From the NCBI GenBank assembly GCA_016125085.1, contig WGMM01000004.1:1-64000 (forward strand): a DNA stretch of 64,000 nucleotides, written 5' to 3'. Of the stretch, positions 1-8,201 are shown piece after piece. The DNA comes from a bacterium (GTDB lineage: Bacteria > Planctomycetota > Planctomycetia > Isosphaerales > Isosphaeraceae). The notes beneath the pieces were generated by a model that was not told where the DNA came from, made no database searches, and was given only the letters and a program-made list of their open reading frames with translations. The position numbers and the translations under genes are program-made. Numbering within the stretch: position 1 is the first letter of the stretch; the number at the start of each line of letters is the position of its first letter.

Positions 1-69
1 CGGCTCAAGCCGCGAAAGCAGTTGGCGAAACTGAACGTTCCAGGTATCGAGCGAAGGAGAAGCCGTCAT
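1..69 (-). CDS. Partial CDS at left edge (N-terminus only)
   Basis: An ATG at 69 on the minus strand is preceded by a GGAGGT ribosome-binding site (75-80) at 5-nt spacing. The frame stays open for 23 codons to the window edge, beginning MTASPSLDTWNVQFRQLLSR. The fragment is too short to assign a family. It is divergent from the SRPBCC gene at 249, so 70-248 would hold both promoters. The strong ribosome-binding site is the main reason to believe it. Confidence 0.5.
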   Translation of the reverse strand, partial: MTASPSLDTWNVQFRQLLSRLEP

Positions 70-248
70 CCGTGACCTCCGTGGAAGTCAGGAGCATAAC
101 AGATCGGGCGGAATCAGTGAAGCGCGACTGTAGTACTAGCCGCATCGGTTTTCGAGTCGTTCGATTCGAACCTGAAGCGCATAATCGACAGGCGAAGTCG
201 TCCCTTGAAGGAATGACTGTCTCGATCACCGATTTCAGGAGACCAGCG

Positions 249-701
249 ATGCCTGATCGTTCCAGCGACCCCAAAGCCACCCTTTCGACCCGGCGAACGA
301 TCGCCGCCAGTCCCCAGGCGATTTTCTCACGATTCGCCGATCCCGCCGCACTCGCACGCTGGTGGGGGCCGGACGGGTTCACGAATACCTTCGAAACTTT
401 CGAATTCGAGCCGGGCGGCCGGTGGGTTTTCGTCATGCACGGGCCAAATGGCATCGATTATGCCAACGAATGTGTCTTTCGAATCGTTCAGCCTGACTCC
501 GAAATCGTCATCGAACATGTCGTCGAGCCGTGGTTCGTTCTGACGGTGAAATTGAAGCCGCAGGATCACGGCACTCTTCTCACCTGGGATCAGGAATTCG
601 GAACCCCCGAAATGGCCGAAAAAGTGGCTGCGATCTGCGGTCCCGCCAATGAACAGAATTTGAATCGGCTCGAGGCCGAATTGTCGGCCGTTCGTCTCTG
701 A
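249..701 (+). CDS. SRPBCC / AHSA1-type domain protein
   Basis: A 150-aa protein of the START/Bet v1-like (SRPBCC) superfamily, AHSA1 branch. Visible marks are the early TLSTRRTIAASPQAIFSRFADP segment type, then ALARWWGPDGFTNT and FEPGGRWVFVMHGPNG, which is the usual 'W-WGP...F...PGG' pattern, and a C-terminal helix. These proteins bind small hydrophobic ligands in a helix-grip cavity; the ligand cannot be read here. The ATG at 249 is chosen because AGGAGA sits at 237-242; a longer frame from a GTG at 72 has no comparable site and does not look like the family. Cytoplasmic, monocistronic, facing the two-component genes tail to tail. Confidence 0.85.
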   Translation: MPDRSSDPKATLSTRRTIAASPQAIFSRFADPAALARWWGPDGFTNTFETFEFEPGGRWVFVMHGPNGIDYANECVFRIVQPDSEIVIEHVVEPWFVLTVKLKPQDHGTLLTWDQEFGTPEMAEKVAAICGPANEQNLNRLEAELSAVRL

Positions 702-767
702 ACCGACATCCCGCTTTCGAAACCTGGCGATCGTTTCGATTCGAAGTCAGGTTTCGAATGCGGCTGG

Positions 768-2180
768 TCATTCGTCGGCCATGCCATATTTCCGCAACAT
801 TTGACGTAACGTCGCCCTGTGCAATCCGAGTGCCCTCGCGGATGGCTGTTTCTGATCACGGAATTTCGTGAGTACCTGCTTGAGCAGCACCGGTTCGAAT
901 CGAGCCAGGAATTTGTCGTAGAGATCCCCGGGATTCGAATCTTTCAATTCCTCGGCGAGCCAGTCCGAGAAAAGCCGGTCGAGTTCCGCGGGGTCGGCCG
1001 ATTCGCTCGAGACCGATTCCTCCCCGGGCAGATGTTCCGGGCGAATCGTTTGAGTTCGTGCCAGAATTGCCGCATATTCGACCGCGTTTTTGAGTTGCCG
1101 GACGTTGCCGGGCCAGGCCCGGTTTTTCAGGGTGTTCATCGCGGCTTCGGATATGCCGGGGGAATGATCGATCAGAAAATACCGGACAAGTTCTTCGAAA
1201 TCGTCCGGCCTTTCCCGCAGCGGAGGCAGATGAATGCGAAAAACGTTCAGGCGAAAATAAAAATCTTCGCGTATGTTCCCGGATTTCAGGAAATCCCCCA
1301 GAGGGCGGTTCGTGGCAGCGATGAGTCGTACGTCGATCGGAACAGGCCGGCTGCCGCCGACGGGGATGACTTCCCGATTCTCCAGAACCCGCAACAGCTT
1401 GACTTGCATTTCGAGCGGCAGATCACCGATTTCGTCGAGGAAAAGAGTGCCGCCCTCCGCCTGGCGAAACAAGCCTTGCGACTGGTCATCCGCACCCGTG
1501 AACGCACCTTTGAGATGCCCGAACAACTCCTTTTCCATCAGGCCGCTGCTGAATGCCGCCATGTTCGCGGCCAGAAAAGGTCCGCTTTTGCGTACGCCGC
1601 GCGTATGTATCGCCCTGGCGACGAGTTCCTTGCCCGTGCCGCTTTCGCCCGTGACCAGAACCGGTGACTCGACCTGTGCCGCGAGTGCGATCTTTCGATA
1701 GATCTGCTGCATTTCCCGCGAGCTGCCGACGATCCGATAAGGGTCCGTCGCCGGTTCCTGTTTCGAAATCGGCCGCTTGCGCGAGATATGCTCCAGCGCT
1801 TTGTTGACAGTCCCGATCGCGAATTCGAGGTCGAAGGGTTTGATCAGATAATCGAACGACCCCTGTTCCACGGCTCGAACGGCCGTATCCAGATCGCCGA
1901 AAGCCGTCATGATCAATATCGGAATATCGCCGACGAAGCGTCTCAATTCCGAAATCGCGGAAATGCCATCACGCCCTGGCAATCGAACGTCCATCAAAAC
2001 GAGATCGATCGGGCAGGTGCCCGCAGCCTCGATCGCTTCTTCGGCCGATGCCGCCGTGGTGCATTCGTGCCCTTCCTCACGAAAAGCCTCTTGCAAGGTC
2101 CAGCAGATCACAGGCTCATCGTCGACGATCAGAATTCTGGCCAATGTCCGTCCGCTCCGTTTCCTGGTACTCAATCGCAT
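768..2180 (-). CDS. Sigma-54-dependent response regulator (NtrC family)
   Basis: About 470 aa with the full NtrC layout. A receiver domain has the acidic pair in ILIVDDEP, a phospho-acceptor Asp in VLMDVRLPG (about residue 64) and Lys in IKPF. The AAA+ domain has Walker A GESGTGKE, the sigma-54 contact loop GAFTGA, Walker B GGTLFLDEIGD and the AATNRP sensor. A C-terminal Fis-type helix-turn-helix includes ARALGLHRATLRQML. It should activate sigma-54 promoters on phosphorylation by the kinase encoded just upstream (stop at 2171). The start is uncertain: ATG 2180 overlaps the kinase gene by 10 bp, while a TTG at 2144 would give the family-typical MARILIVDDEP start with AGGA/GGAG upstream. Target promoters are unknown. 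Confidence 0.93.
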   Translation of the reverse strand: MRLSTRKRSGRTLARILIVDDEPVICWTLQEAFREEGHECTTAASAEEAIEAAGTCPIDLVLMDVRLPGRDGISAISELRRFVGDIPILIMTAFGDLDTAVRAVEQGSFDYLIKPFDLEFAIGTVNKALEHISRKRPISKQEPATDPYRIVGSSREMQQIYRKIALAAQVESPVLVTGESGTGKELVARAIHTRGVRKSGPFLAANMAAFSSGLMEKELFGHLKGAFTGADDQSQGLFRQAEGGTLFLDEIGDLPLEMQVKLLRVLENREVIPVGGSRPVPIDVRLIAATNRPLGDFLKSGNIREDFYFRLNVFRIHLPPLRERPDDFEELVRYFLIDHSPGISEAAMNTLKNRAWPGNVRQLKNAVEYAAILARTQTIRPEHLPGEESVSSESADPAELDRLFSDWLAEELKDSNPGDLYDKFLARFEPVLLKQVLTKFRDQKQPSARALGLHRATLRQMLRKYGMADE

Positions 2181-3544
2181 TTCGCCGGAAGCATGGCCCA
2201 TTCGAAAACGGTCCATCCCTCATCACGCCGCCATTTCAATTCGCCGCCGTATCGCCGGGCGACCTCCCGCGCCAGATAAAGCCCCAGGCCCAGACCTTCC
2301 GGCTTGGAAGTCACGAACGGCTCACCAGCCGTGTCCTGTAAAAGCCCGGCGAACCCCTGGCCATTGTCGGCGACCGTCAGCCGGGCCATTCCATCTGGTT
2401 CGGCCGAGAGTTGCACGATTACGCTTCCACCTTTGCGAGACGCTTCGATGGCATTGTTCACGAGGTTGAATATCGCCGTTTTCATCTCGTCAGCATGGCC
2501 TTCGACACGCAATTCGCCGATCTCTCGATCGTACCTCAGTTCCACTCCGGAGTGTAAGGCCTTCGGTCGGTGAAGCCTGATGACTTCCCGCACGATCGGG
2601 TCGAGATTCATCGATTCATGATCGTTCGCCGCCAGGCCTTCCTGCGAATTCAGCAGGCGGATCTGTTCTTCGGTGAATTGCAACTGGCTCAGGGCGACGG
2701 CGATGCTTTCTTCGCTCGAAGCGATCGGGCAGCGTTTGATATGCAGCTGTAATGCCATGCGTGCTCCGGCGATCGAATTACGCAGCTGATGGGCCAGCCC
2801 GGAGGCCACTTGTGCCAGCACGCGCATTTTTTCCGTGGTCTCGATGGTTCGCTGCATTTCCTGAATCTGGCGGCTCATGTGGTTGATCGAGCCGGCCAGA
2901 TGATCAATTTCGTCCGGTCGACGCGAGTGGGCCGGCAGTTCGTCGAAATGGCCGCTGGCGATGCGTTCGACGCCTCGTTCGACGTTCGAAAGTTTCTTCG
3001 AAATTCGCCGCGAGACGATCGCCGTCACGCCCGCCATGGCCAGAAATCCGCCAAGGCCCTGAAGGATCGGCATCGCCAGGGCCTCTCGCCGAGAGCGTTG
3101 CCATAGCTCGACAGGATAAAGAGCGACGAGCCGTTGGCCGCTTTCGGACATCGGAATGTCGAGACCGAAATACTCTGTGCCGCCGATCTTGATACGTGGC
3201 GAACGACTCAGGCTCGCATCTCGTTCAGTCCGCGGCGGCGTCGTCGCGGGAAGCATCGAAAGACTGGAATCGATGGGGCGATCCAGGTCGTCAGCTAAAA
3301 TGAAATGGACTCCGCTGAGCTGGTTCAGCCTGCGGAGAACGCTCGGCGTCAGCGGGAATTGCGGGTTGGCGAGTACGCTCGAAATACCGTCGAATCGGCG
3401 GTGGATTTCTCCCTCGACGCGTGATGAAGCGATCCAGGCACCTGAAATCGCGATCGCCAGCGCCACGGACGTCTGAATCGCCAGCAGGGGCAGGGCGATT
3501 TGATAGCGAATCGATCGAATTCCCGGTCCGCCGCTGCGAATCAT
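2171..3544 (-). CDS. Membrane sensor histidine kinase
   Basis: 457 aa. It has a TM helix near residues 15-40, a periplasmic-type loop, a second TM near 158-178, then a HAMP-like linker with RISKKLSNVERGVERIASG. The H-box is ASGLAHQLRNSI (His about 252) and the HATPase domain has the N-box FNLVNNAIEAS and a G-box DNGQGFAG, closing with the EGLGLGLYLAREVARRYGG stretch. It autophosphorylates on His and passes phosphate to the NtrC-type regulator encoded immediately downstream, with which it overlaps or nearly abuts. The sensed signal is unknown; the extracytoplasmic domain of about 115 aa has no recognisable fold by eye. The overlap indicates translational coupling. Confidence 0.92.
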   Translation of the reverse strand: MIRSGGPGIRSIRYQIALPLLAIQTSVALAIAISGAWIASSRVEGEIHRRFDGISSVLANPQFPLTPSVLRRLNQLSGVHFILADDLDRPIDSSLSMLPATTPPRTERDASLSRSPRIKIGGTEYFGLDIPMSESGQRLVALYPVELWQRSRREALAMPILQGLGGFLAMAGVTAIVSRRISKKLSNVERGVERIASGHFDELPAHSRRPDEIDHLAGSINHMSRQIQEMQRTIETTEKMRVLAQVASGLAHQLRNSIAGARMALQLHIKRCPIASSEESIAVALSQLQFTEEQIRLLNSQEGLAANDHESMNLDPIVREVIRLHRPKALHSGVELRYDREIGELRVEGHADEMKTAIFNLVNNAIEASRKGGSVIVQLSAEPDGMARLTVADNGQGFAGLLQDTAGEPFVTSKPEGLGLGLYLAREVARRYGGELKWRRDEGWTVFEWAMLPAKCD

Positions 3545-3772
3545 TCGTCACTGTCGATCTTCGAAGGTCTCTCAATGTCCATGAAGTGCGGAATTCAAGC
3601 AGAACGTACGATCTGTGCGATGTCAAGCTTCGATTCCGGCTGGAAGAACCCGACAGGTTTCTCGCGGTGCTGGACAGCCGCAAGGGCCAGTGAGAAGATG
3701 TGCGGTATGGGACGACTCTCGCGGGCATCGGCTCGCGATTTCTCAAGGCCGAAGAACGAGAATCGACGCATC

Positions 3773-4471
3773 ATGAAACCGAGCACACTCCTTGCCGCAA
3801 TCACCTTCTGCCTGATTCCGGGTTCCGCTCCGCTGAAGGGTCAGGCCGCCGATTTCGTCAAGATCTTCGACGGCGCGACCCTCGACGGCTGGAATGCCCA
3901 CGACCCGAGTTTCTGGTCGATTCGAGACGGCGCCATCACAGGGCAGTCGACCCCGGAACATCCCTGCAAGTCGAACCAGTTCATGGTGTGGCAGGGTGGC
4001 GAACTTGCCGATTTCGAATTGAAACTGAAATTTCGCATCGTGGGCAACGGTCAGAACTCCGGCGTTCAATTCCGCAGCGTTTTCCGGCCGGATGGTCTCG
4101 CCGTCGGCTATCAGGCCGATATCTATCAGAGCGGCGGCTATCTGGGCGGCGTCTGCGACGAGATTCACAGCCGCAAAGGCCCTGAACTGCTTTCGGCCAA
4201 CGGCAAGAAGACGGTCATCGACGCCACCGGCAAACGCACGGCGACCGACCTCGGGCAGACAGCCAAAATGAAACCGCCTGGCGAGTGGAACGAATATCGG
4301 ATCCTGGCTCAGGGCCATCGAATCGTTCTGGAAATCAACGGAGTCAAAAGCACGGACCTGACCGACATGGAGGAAGAGCACTTCGATCTCAGCGGCTTTC
4401 TTGGCCTTCAGCTCCGAGCCGGCGAGCCGATGACGGTTCAGTTCAAGGATATCGAACTGAAGAAGCTCTGA
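3773..4471 (+). CDS. Secreted DUF1080 (3-keto-disaccharide hydrolase-type) protein
   Basis: 232 aa with an N-terminal signal peptide (KPSTLLAAITFCLIPGSAPL, cleavage probably after QAA). The mature part is a DUF1080 domain: FVKIFDGATLDGWNAHDPSFWSI near the start, then GNGQNSGVQFRS and GYQADIY, and the C-terminal GFLGLQLRAGEPMTVQFKDIELK. This LamG-like beta-sandwich family is abundant in planctomycetes; related members cleave 3-keto-disaccharides, but activity here is inferred only. The start at 3773 is chosen because the signal peptide begins there; a longer open frame reaches back into the divergent kinase gene. Monocistronic, tail to tail with the phosphate transporter. Confidence 0.88.
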   Translation: MKPSTLLAAITFCLIPGSAPLKGQAADFVKIFDGATLDGWNAHDPSFWSIRDGAITGQSTPEHPCKSNQFMVWQGGELADFELKLKFRIVGNGQNSGVQFRSVFRPDGLAVGYQADIYQSGGYLGGVCDEIHSRKGPELLSANGKKTVIDATGKRTATDLGQTAKMKPPGEWNEYRILAQGHRIVLEINGVKSTDLTDMEEEHFDLSGFLGLQLRAGEPMTVQFKDIELKKL

Positions 4472-4543
4472 AACCGCCGGCATGGCTCAGCCCATGCGCG
4501 GCGATTCGGATGGTTTGCGATGGAAAATCGCCGATTGCATTTC

Positions 4544-5929
4544 TCAGGCGAACAGAGTGCCCAGATAGAACAGGGCCGCTGACAGAGAAATGCAAGCGGG
4601 GAGCGTCAGCAGCCACGCCACGGCGATTTTCCGGATCGTGGCGGATTGCACTCCGGACGAATTCGCGACCATCGTTCCGGCGATCCCGGACGAGAGCACC
4701 TGTGTCGTACTGACAGGCAGATGCAGCATGTCGGCAGCCGCGATCGTGCAGGCGGCTACCGTCTCGGCGGCGGCTCCCTGCGCATACGTCAGGTGCGATT
4801 TGCCGATCTTCTCGGCCACTGTGATGACGATCCGCTCATAGCCGATCGTCGTGCCTATACCCAGCGCCAGTGCCACGCCGAGCACGACCCAGAACGGCAC
4901 GTATTCCATCGCGTGGGAGAAGGACGAAACCGGCCCGGCGAGACGTTTGCGAAGCTCCGGCTCGAGACGGTCGCTCTTCATGGCCTGACGCACTTCGAAC
5001 ATGGCGATCCGCATCCGCCACCGGTCATCCGGCGGCAGTTCCGAAAAGTTCGCCTTGCTTTCCAGCGTATTGACGATGAAGTCCAGATTCCGCTTCAGTT
5101 TCGGATCACGTTCGAGTTCGCTCTCAGGTATGTTCGCCAGTGCGAATTCGGCCCCGCCACGCACTTCGATCGCCTTGCCGGGGTGATTCAGGTCGAGGGC
5201 ATAGTACGAAGGCATGAAGCCGATCAGGACCAGCAGAATCAGGCCCATGCCCTTCTGGCCGTCGTTGGAACCGTGCGCGAAGCTCACAGCCGCACATGTG
5301 CCGATGAGCGTGCGACGAATCCAGGCCGGTGGCTTGTGACCGTCGACAGGTGGCGCGAAAAGACGTTTGTCCCGCAGCGTTCGCTTCATGAAGAGCATGA
5401 GCATCGCGGCCAGTACGAAACCGATCATGGGCGACAGAATCAGCGACATGCCGACGTCGGTCGCCTTCTTCCAGTTCACGCCCGAAATGTCGCCTCGAGT
5501 GATCAGGCTGTTGACCAGGCCGACGCCCAGAATCGAACCGATCAGAGTGTGCGAACTGCTGACCGGCAAGCCGATGCTCCAGGTGCCGAGATTCCAGATG
5601 ACACCGGCCATGAGCAGCGAAAGCACCATCACCAGCGCCTTGCCTGAGCTTTCGTCGACAAGAACATCGACCGGCAGAAGGTTTACGATCGAAAATGCGA
5701 CCGCCGTGCCCCCGAACATCACGCCCAGGAAATTGCAGAATCCCGAGAAGAGAACCGCCGGAAGCGGTTTCATCGTGTGAGTGTAAATCACGGTCGTTAC
5801 GGCGTTTGCTGTGTCGTGAAAGCCGTTGACGAATTCGAACCCGAAGGCCATCAGCAGCGAAATCGCGAGGAATACGAGGGACAGTGACGGCAGATCCGAA
5901 ACTGCCTGCCAGAACGTGGTATTGAACAT
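4544..5929 (-). CDS. pit: PiT-family inorganic phosphate transporter
   Basis: 461 aa inner-membrane protein that imports inorganic phosphate, typically with H+ or Na+. Both halves of the inverted PiT repeat are visible: GFEFVNGFHDTANAVTTVIYT near the N-terminus, then FAHGSNDGQKGMGLI and, in the second half, GIGTTIGYERIVITVAEKIGKSHLTYAQGAAAE. About ten hydrophobic segments flank a hydrophilic central insert of about 100 aa (roughly residues 265-360), a normal place for length variation. The ATG at 5929 is preferred over an upstream start at 6001, whose extra residues are not family-like. No DUF47/PhoU-like partner adjoins it. Repeats resembling a Pho box lie upstream at 6118-6150. Confidence 0.93.
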   Translation of the reverse strand: MFNTTFWQAVSDLPSLSLVFLAISLLMAFGFEFVNGFHDTANAVTTVIYTHTMKPLPAVLFSGFCNFLGVMFGGTAVAFSIVNLLPVDVLVDESSGKALVMVLSLLMAGVIWNLGTWSIGLPVSSSHTLIGSILGVGLVNSLITRGDISGVNWKKATDVGMSLILSPMIGFVLAAMLMLFMKRTLRDKRLFAPPVDGHKPPAWIRRTLIGTCAAVSFAHGSNDGQKGMGLILLVLIGFMPSYYALDLNHPGKAIEVRGGAEFALANIPESELERDPKLKRNLDFIVNTLESKANFSELPPDDRWRMRIAMFEVRQAMKSDRLEPELRKRLAGPVSSFSHAMEYVPFWVVLGVALALGIGTTIGYERIVITVAEKIGKSHLTYAQGAAAETVAACTIAAADMLHLPVSTTQVLSSGIAGTMVANSSGVQSATIRKIAVAWLLTLPACISLSAALFYLGTLFA

Positions 5930-6563
5930 CTTCGTTCGCTCAGAGACCCTGGGTAGGACACCGACACTACAGAGAATGTCGATCGGACGGGAATCCGTCA
6001 ATCATGAACGTTCGAGAATTCATGAGCGTGAGAATTGCCGCAAAACGTTCCGGTGTCAGGTTCCACCGCTCGAAATCTCACTTCGGAATCGTTTCGTTCA
6101 TGTGACCGCTTCGGGAACTTCATGTAAACTTCATGAATTCTTCACAGTGGTGGCCTGATTCGAGCCCAGGGCGGATTCCGGATTCGATCCGCGAAAGAGT
6201 TTTTTCGAAGTTGCGACAGATTCCTGCATGTGATCGATTCGTAATTGCGAAATTCGAAATCGATCGAAAAGTCGAGCATCACGATTTCCGGGAACGATTT
6301 AATCGCTTGCGGACCCGATTCGATTCCTGCTGCCAGTCTCGCGTGGATCCTGCCAGGCGATTCGAAGCTTGCGGATTGTGACGGTCGGAACGCCACATCA
6401 TTCCGCATTCCAGTATATTTTCCGTCTTTTCCCCTCGTATTTCCTGACATTAAGCGAGGCCGGGCGAATGCGACGTTCCTTCGAATCTCAGTGAAGAATC
6501 CCGCCAGCACGCCGCAAATCCCACAAATTCACTACATCTTTGGCCACTGTCACGAATGCGACC
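5930..6563. other. Divergent intergenic region with candidate Pho-box repeats
   Basis: About 630 bp between the phosphate transporter and the next plus-strand gene. I find no convincing coding frame. It is richer in A/T than its surroundings and carries three 11-bp-spaced CTTCA-type repeats (6118-6150), listed separately. The remainder shows nothing I can name. Confidence 0.5.
6118..6150 (+). promoter_or_regulatory. Candidate Pho-box-like direct repeats
   Basis: Three consecutive 11-bp units begin CTTCATG, CTTCATG and CTTCACA at 6118, 6129 and 6140; another TTCATG lies exactly two units upstream at 6097. PhoB-type regulators bind 7-bp direct repeats at 11-bp period, and the neighbour is a phosphate transporter. 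The repeats point to the plus strand, away from pit, which weakens the link. Confidence 0.35.
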
Positions 6564-7958
6564 ATGGAACCGATGAAATTGCCGGGAATCCGAAAAGAAA
6601 TCGGTATCGCTCAGGCTTCCGCACAGGCGTCGAAAGGTGCCGCCGCGACCGGCGGCTCGCGGGTATTCCAAGAACTGGCTGAATCGATTCAGGCTGAGCT
6701 GGCGGAATGCTATCAGGTCAGTTCGCCTGCCGAAATCGATGCGGTCGCTGATTTGTCCTTGGCACTGGCGAAATGGATGGAGATCGAAGCCGTTCGAAAG
6801 GTGAAGATCGACCAGGAACGGTCGACGGCCACGGTCAGGTTCGACCGCCTGGCCGCCGATGCGTTCGATCGCGACAAGGCCGCCTGGTCGAAGGATCCGG
6901 AGTCACGGACTTCGATCTTCGCCAGGACCTATCGAGGAGCGTGTCACCTTTCCGAAATCTGGGCTCGTGTTCTGACGGAATTGAAGGCAGGTGAGGACAT
7001 TCCGTTCGAACTTGCATGTCAGGCTCTGCTGGCCATGGGTTCGCACTGGCAGGTGCACAAGGCCGATGAGAATGCTGTGACGATTATGGCGTCGTTCGTG
7101 AAGATTTCCGCCGACCCGGCACTGGCGGCAGAAACCTGGGCCAGAGAGTCGAAAATGCGCGATGGTCTGGCGTTCGCTCGCAGGCGCGTCGAGAAAGCCG
7201 TCACTCGAGCCCCGGGTGTCGAAGATTGCCGTCGCGGGCTATTGATGGTCGCGACTCAAGAAGCCGAGGGCTGGAAGCAGGTCGCCGACAAATTCCGGCC
7301 TGAGTTCGAAGCGGCCCGCACCGCCGCCCGTGATTGTGCCGTAGGGCTGGGCACGGGCGACCCGATTCTCGAAAAGGAACTTCGGAACCTGAACCGGCTT
7401 GCGACGACGACTCGCAATCACGTCGAAAAGCTCCAGCGGGAGCTGGAAGTGCTTAAGAAAAAAAGAGATACGAATGGGCTTGCTGACGGACGCGATTCGC
7501 CTTCCGCCGCGCCGGCGAAGTCGAAAGCCGGGCGTTCCGGTCAATCGCTCAAGGCTTCGTCTCGTGACGCCGAGGGAAAGGGACCGGTTGCTTCCGATTC
7601 GAAAAAAGTCGGAACGAAGCGAGGCCGGGGGCCGATTCCGTTGGACCAGGACACCCGGCAGGCACGTGTTCACGAAGCGCCAGCGAAATCTCGCCCTGAG
7701 ATTCATTGTGGGTCGCAACCGGATGGATATCAGCATGTTGCGTCGGTTTCGGAGGGAGGCGGAACGGGGTCCGGATCGCCAATGGCTCAGGACAAGATTA
7801 CGCGATCCGGAACGGTACGGTTGACGTCATCAGAGCGCAAGTTGTTGAAGATGTTCAGGAAAGTGCCCGACTCGCCTCGGCGCAGGAATGATATCGTGCG
7901 TCTGTTCGGTTCGGAGCAGAGGTTCCGCGAAATGTGCGCGGCCATGGATGCCCGATGA
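6564..7958 (+). CDS. Hypothetical protein with alpha-helical N-terminal half and basic tail
   Basis: 464 aa, not recognised. Residues about 1-270 are helix-rich and contain AVADLSLALAKWMEIEAVRK and ACQALLAMGSHWQVHKADENAV. A coiled-coil-like stretch with LEKELRNLNRLATTTRNHVEK and LQRELEVLKKKRD follows. Then comes about 110 aa of low-complexity Ser/Lys/Gly sequence, and a short basic C-terminal helix region (SERKLLKMFRKVPDSPRRRNDIV). No signal peptide or membrane segment. The start is uncertain: ATG at 6564 or 6573, or TTG at 6540, none with a good ribosome-binding site. The acidic/helical domain plus coiled coil suggests a structural or nucleic-acid-associated protein, but that is a guess. Confidence 0.6.
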   Translation: MEPMKLPGIRKEIGIAQASAQASKGAAATGGSRVFQELAESIQAELAECYQVSSPAEIDAVADLSLALAKWMEIEAVRKVKIDQERSTATVRFDRLAADAFDRDKAAWSKDPESRTSIFARTYRGACHLSEIWARVLTELKAGEDIPFELACQALLAMGSHWQVHKADENAVTIMASFVKISADPALAAETWARESKMRDGLAFARRRVEKAVTRAPGVEDCRRGLLMVATQEAEGWKQVADKFRPEFEAARTAARDCAVGLGTGDPILEKELRNLNRLATTTRNHVEKLQRELEVLKKKRDTNGLADGRDSPSAAPAKSKAGRSGQSLKASSRDAEGKGPVASDSKKVGTKRGRGPIPLDQDTRQARVHEAPAKSRPEIHCGSQPDGYQHVASVSEGGGTGSGSPMAQDKITRSGTVRLTSSERKLLKMFRKVPDSPRRRNDIVRLFGSEQRFREMCAAMDAR

Positions 7959-8201
7959 AGGTGATTCCGAGTGCCTCAGGAACCGTGGGCTCAGATCCGG
8001 AAGCCGCGGGGCTTAGCGCGATCGTGCTGGCCGCTGGCGTAATTTTCGGGCGTTAGCAGTTGGCGAAACCGGCGCGGATCAGGCAGAATGAACAGTCCGG
8101 CTCACTTCGGATTCGCATCTGGCCATGGGAAGGTCTGGCGGCCCGAACGTATCGAGACGTGAGTATGTCCCCGACGCCTTTCGAATCAGGATTTCGGCCC
8201 C

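Noticed and set aside
6142..6510. 122-codon minus frame in the pit intergenic region
   Set aside because: No start site or domain; it covers the candidate Pho-box area.
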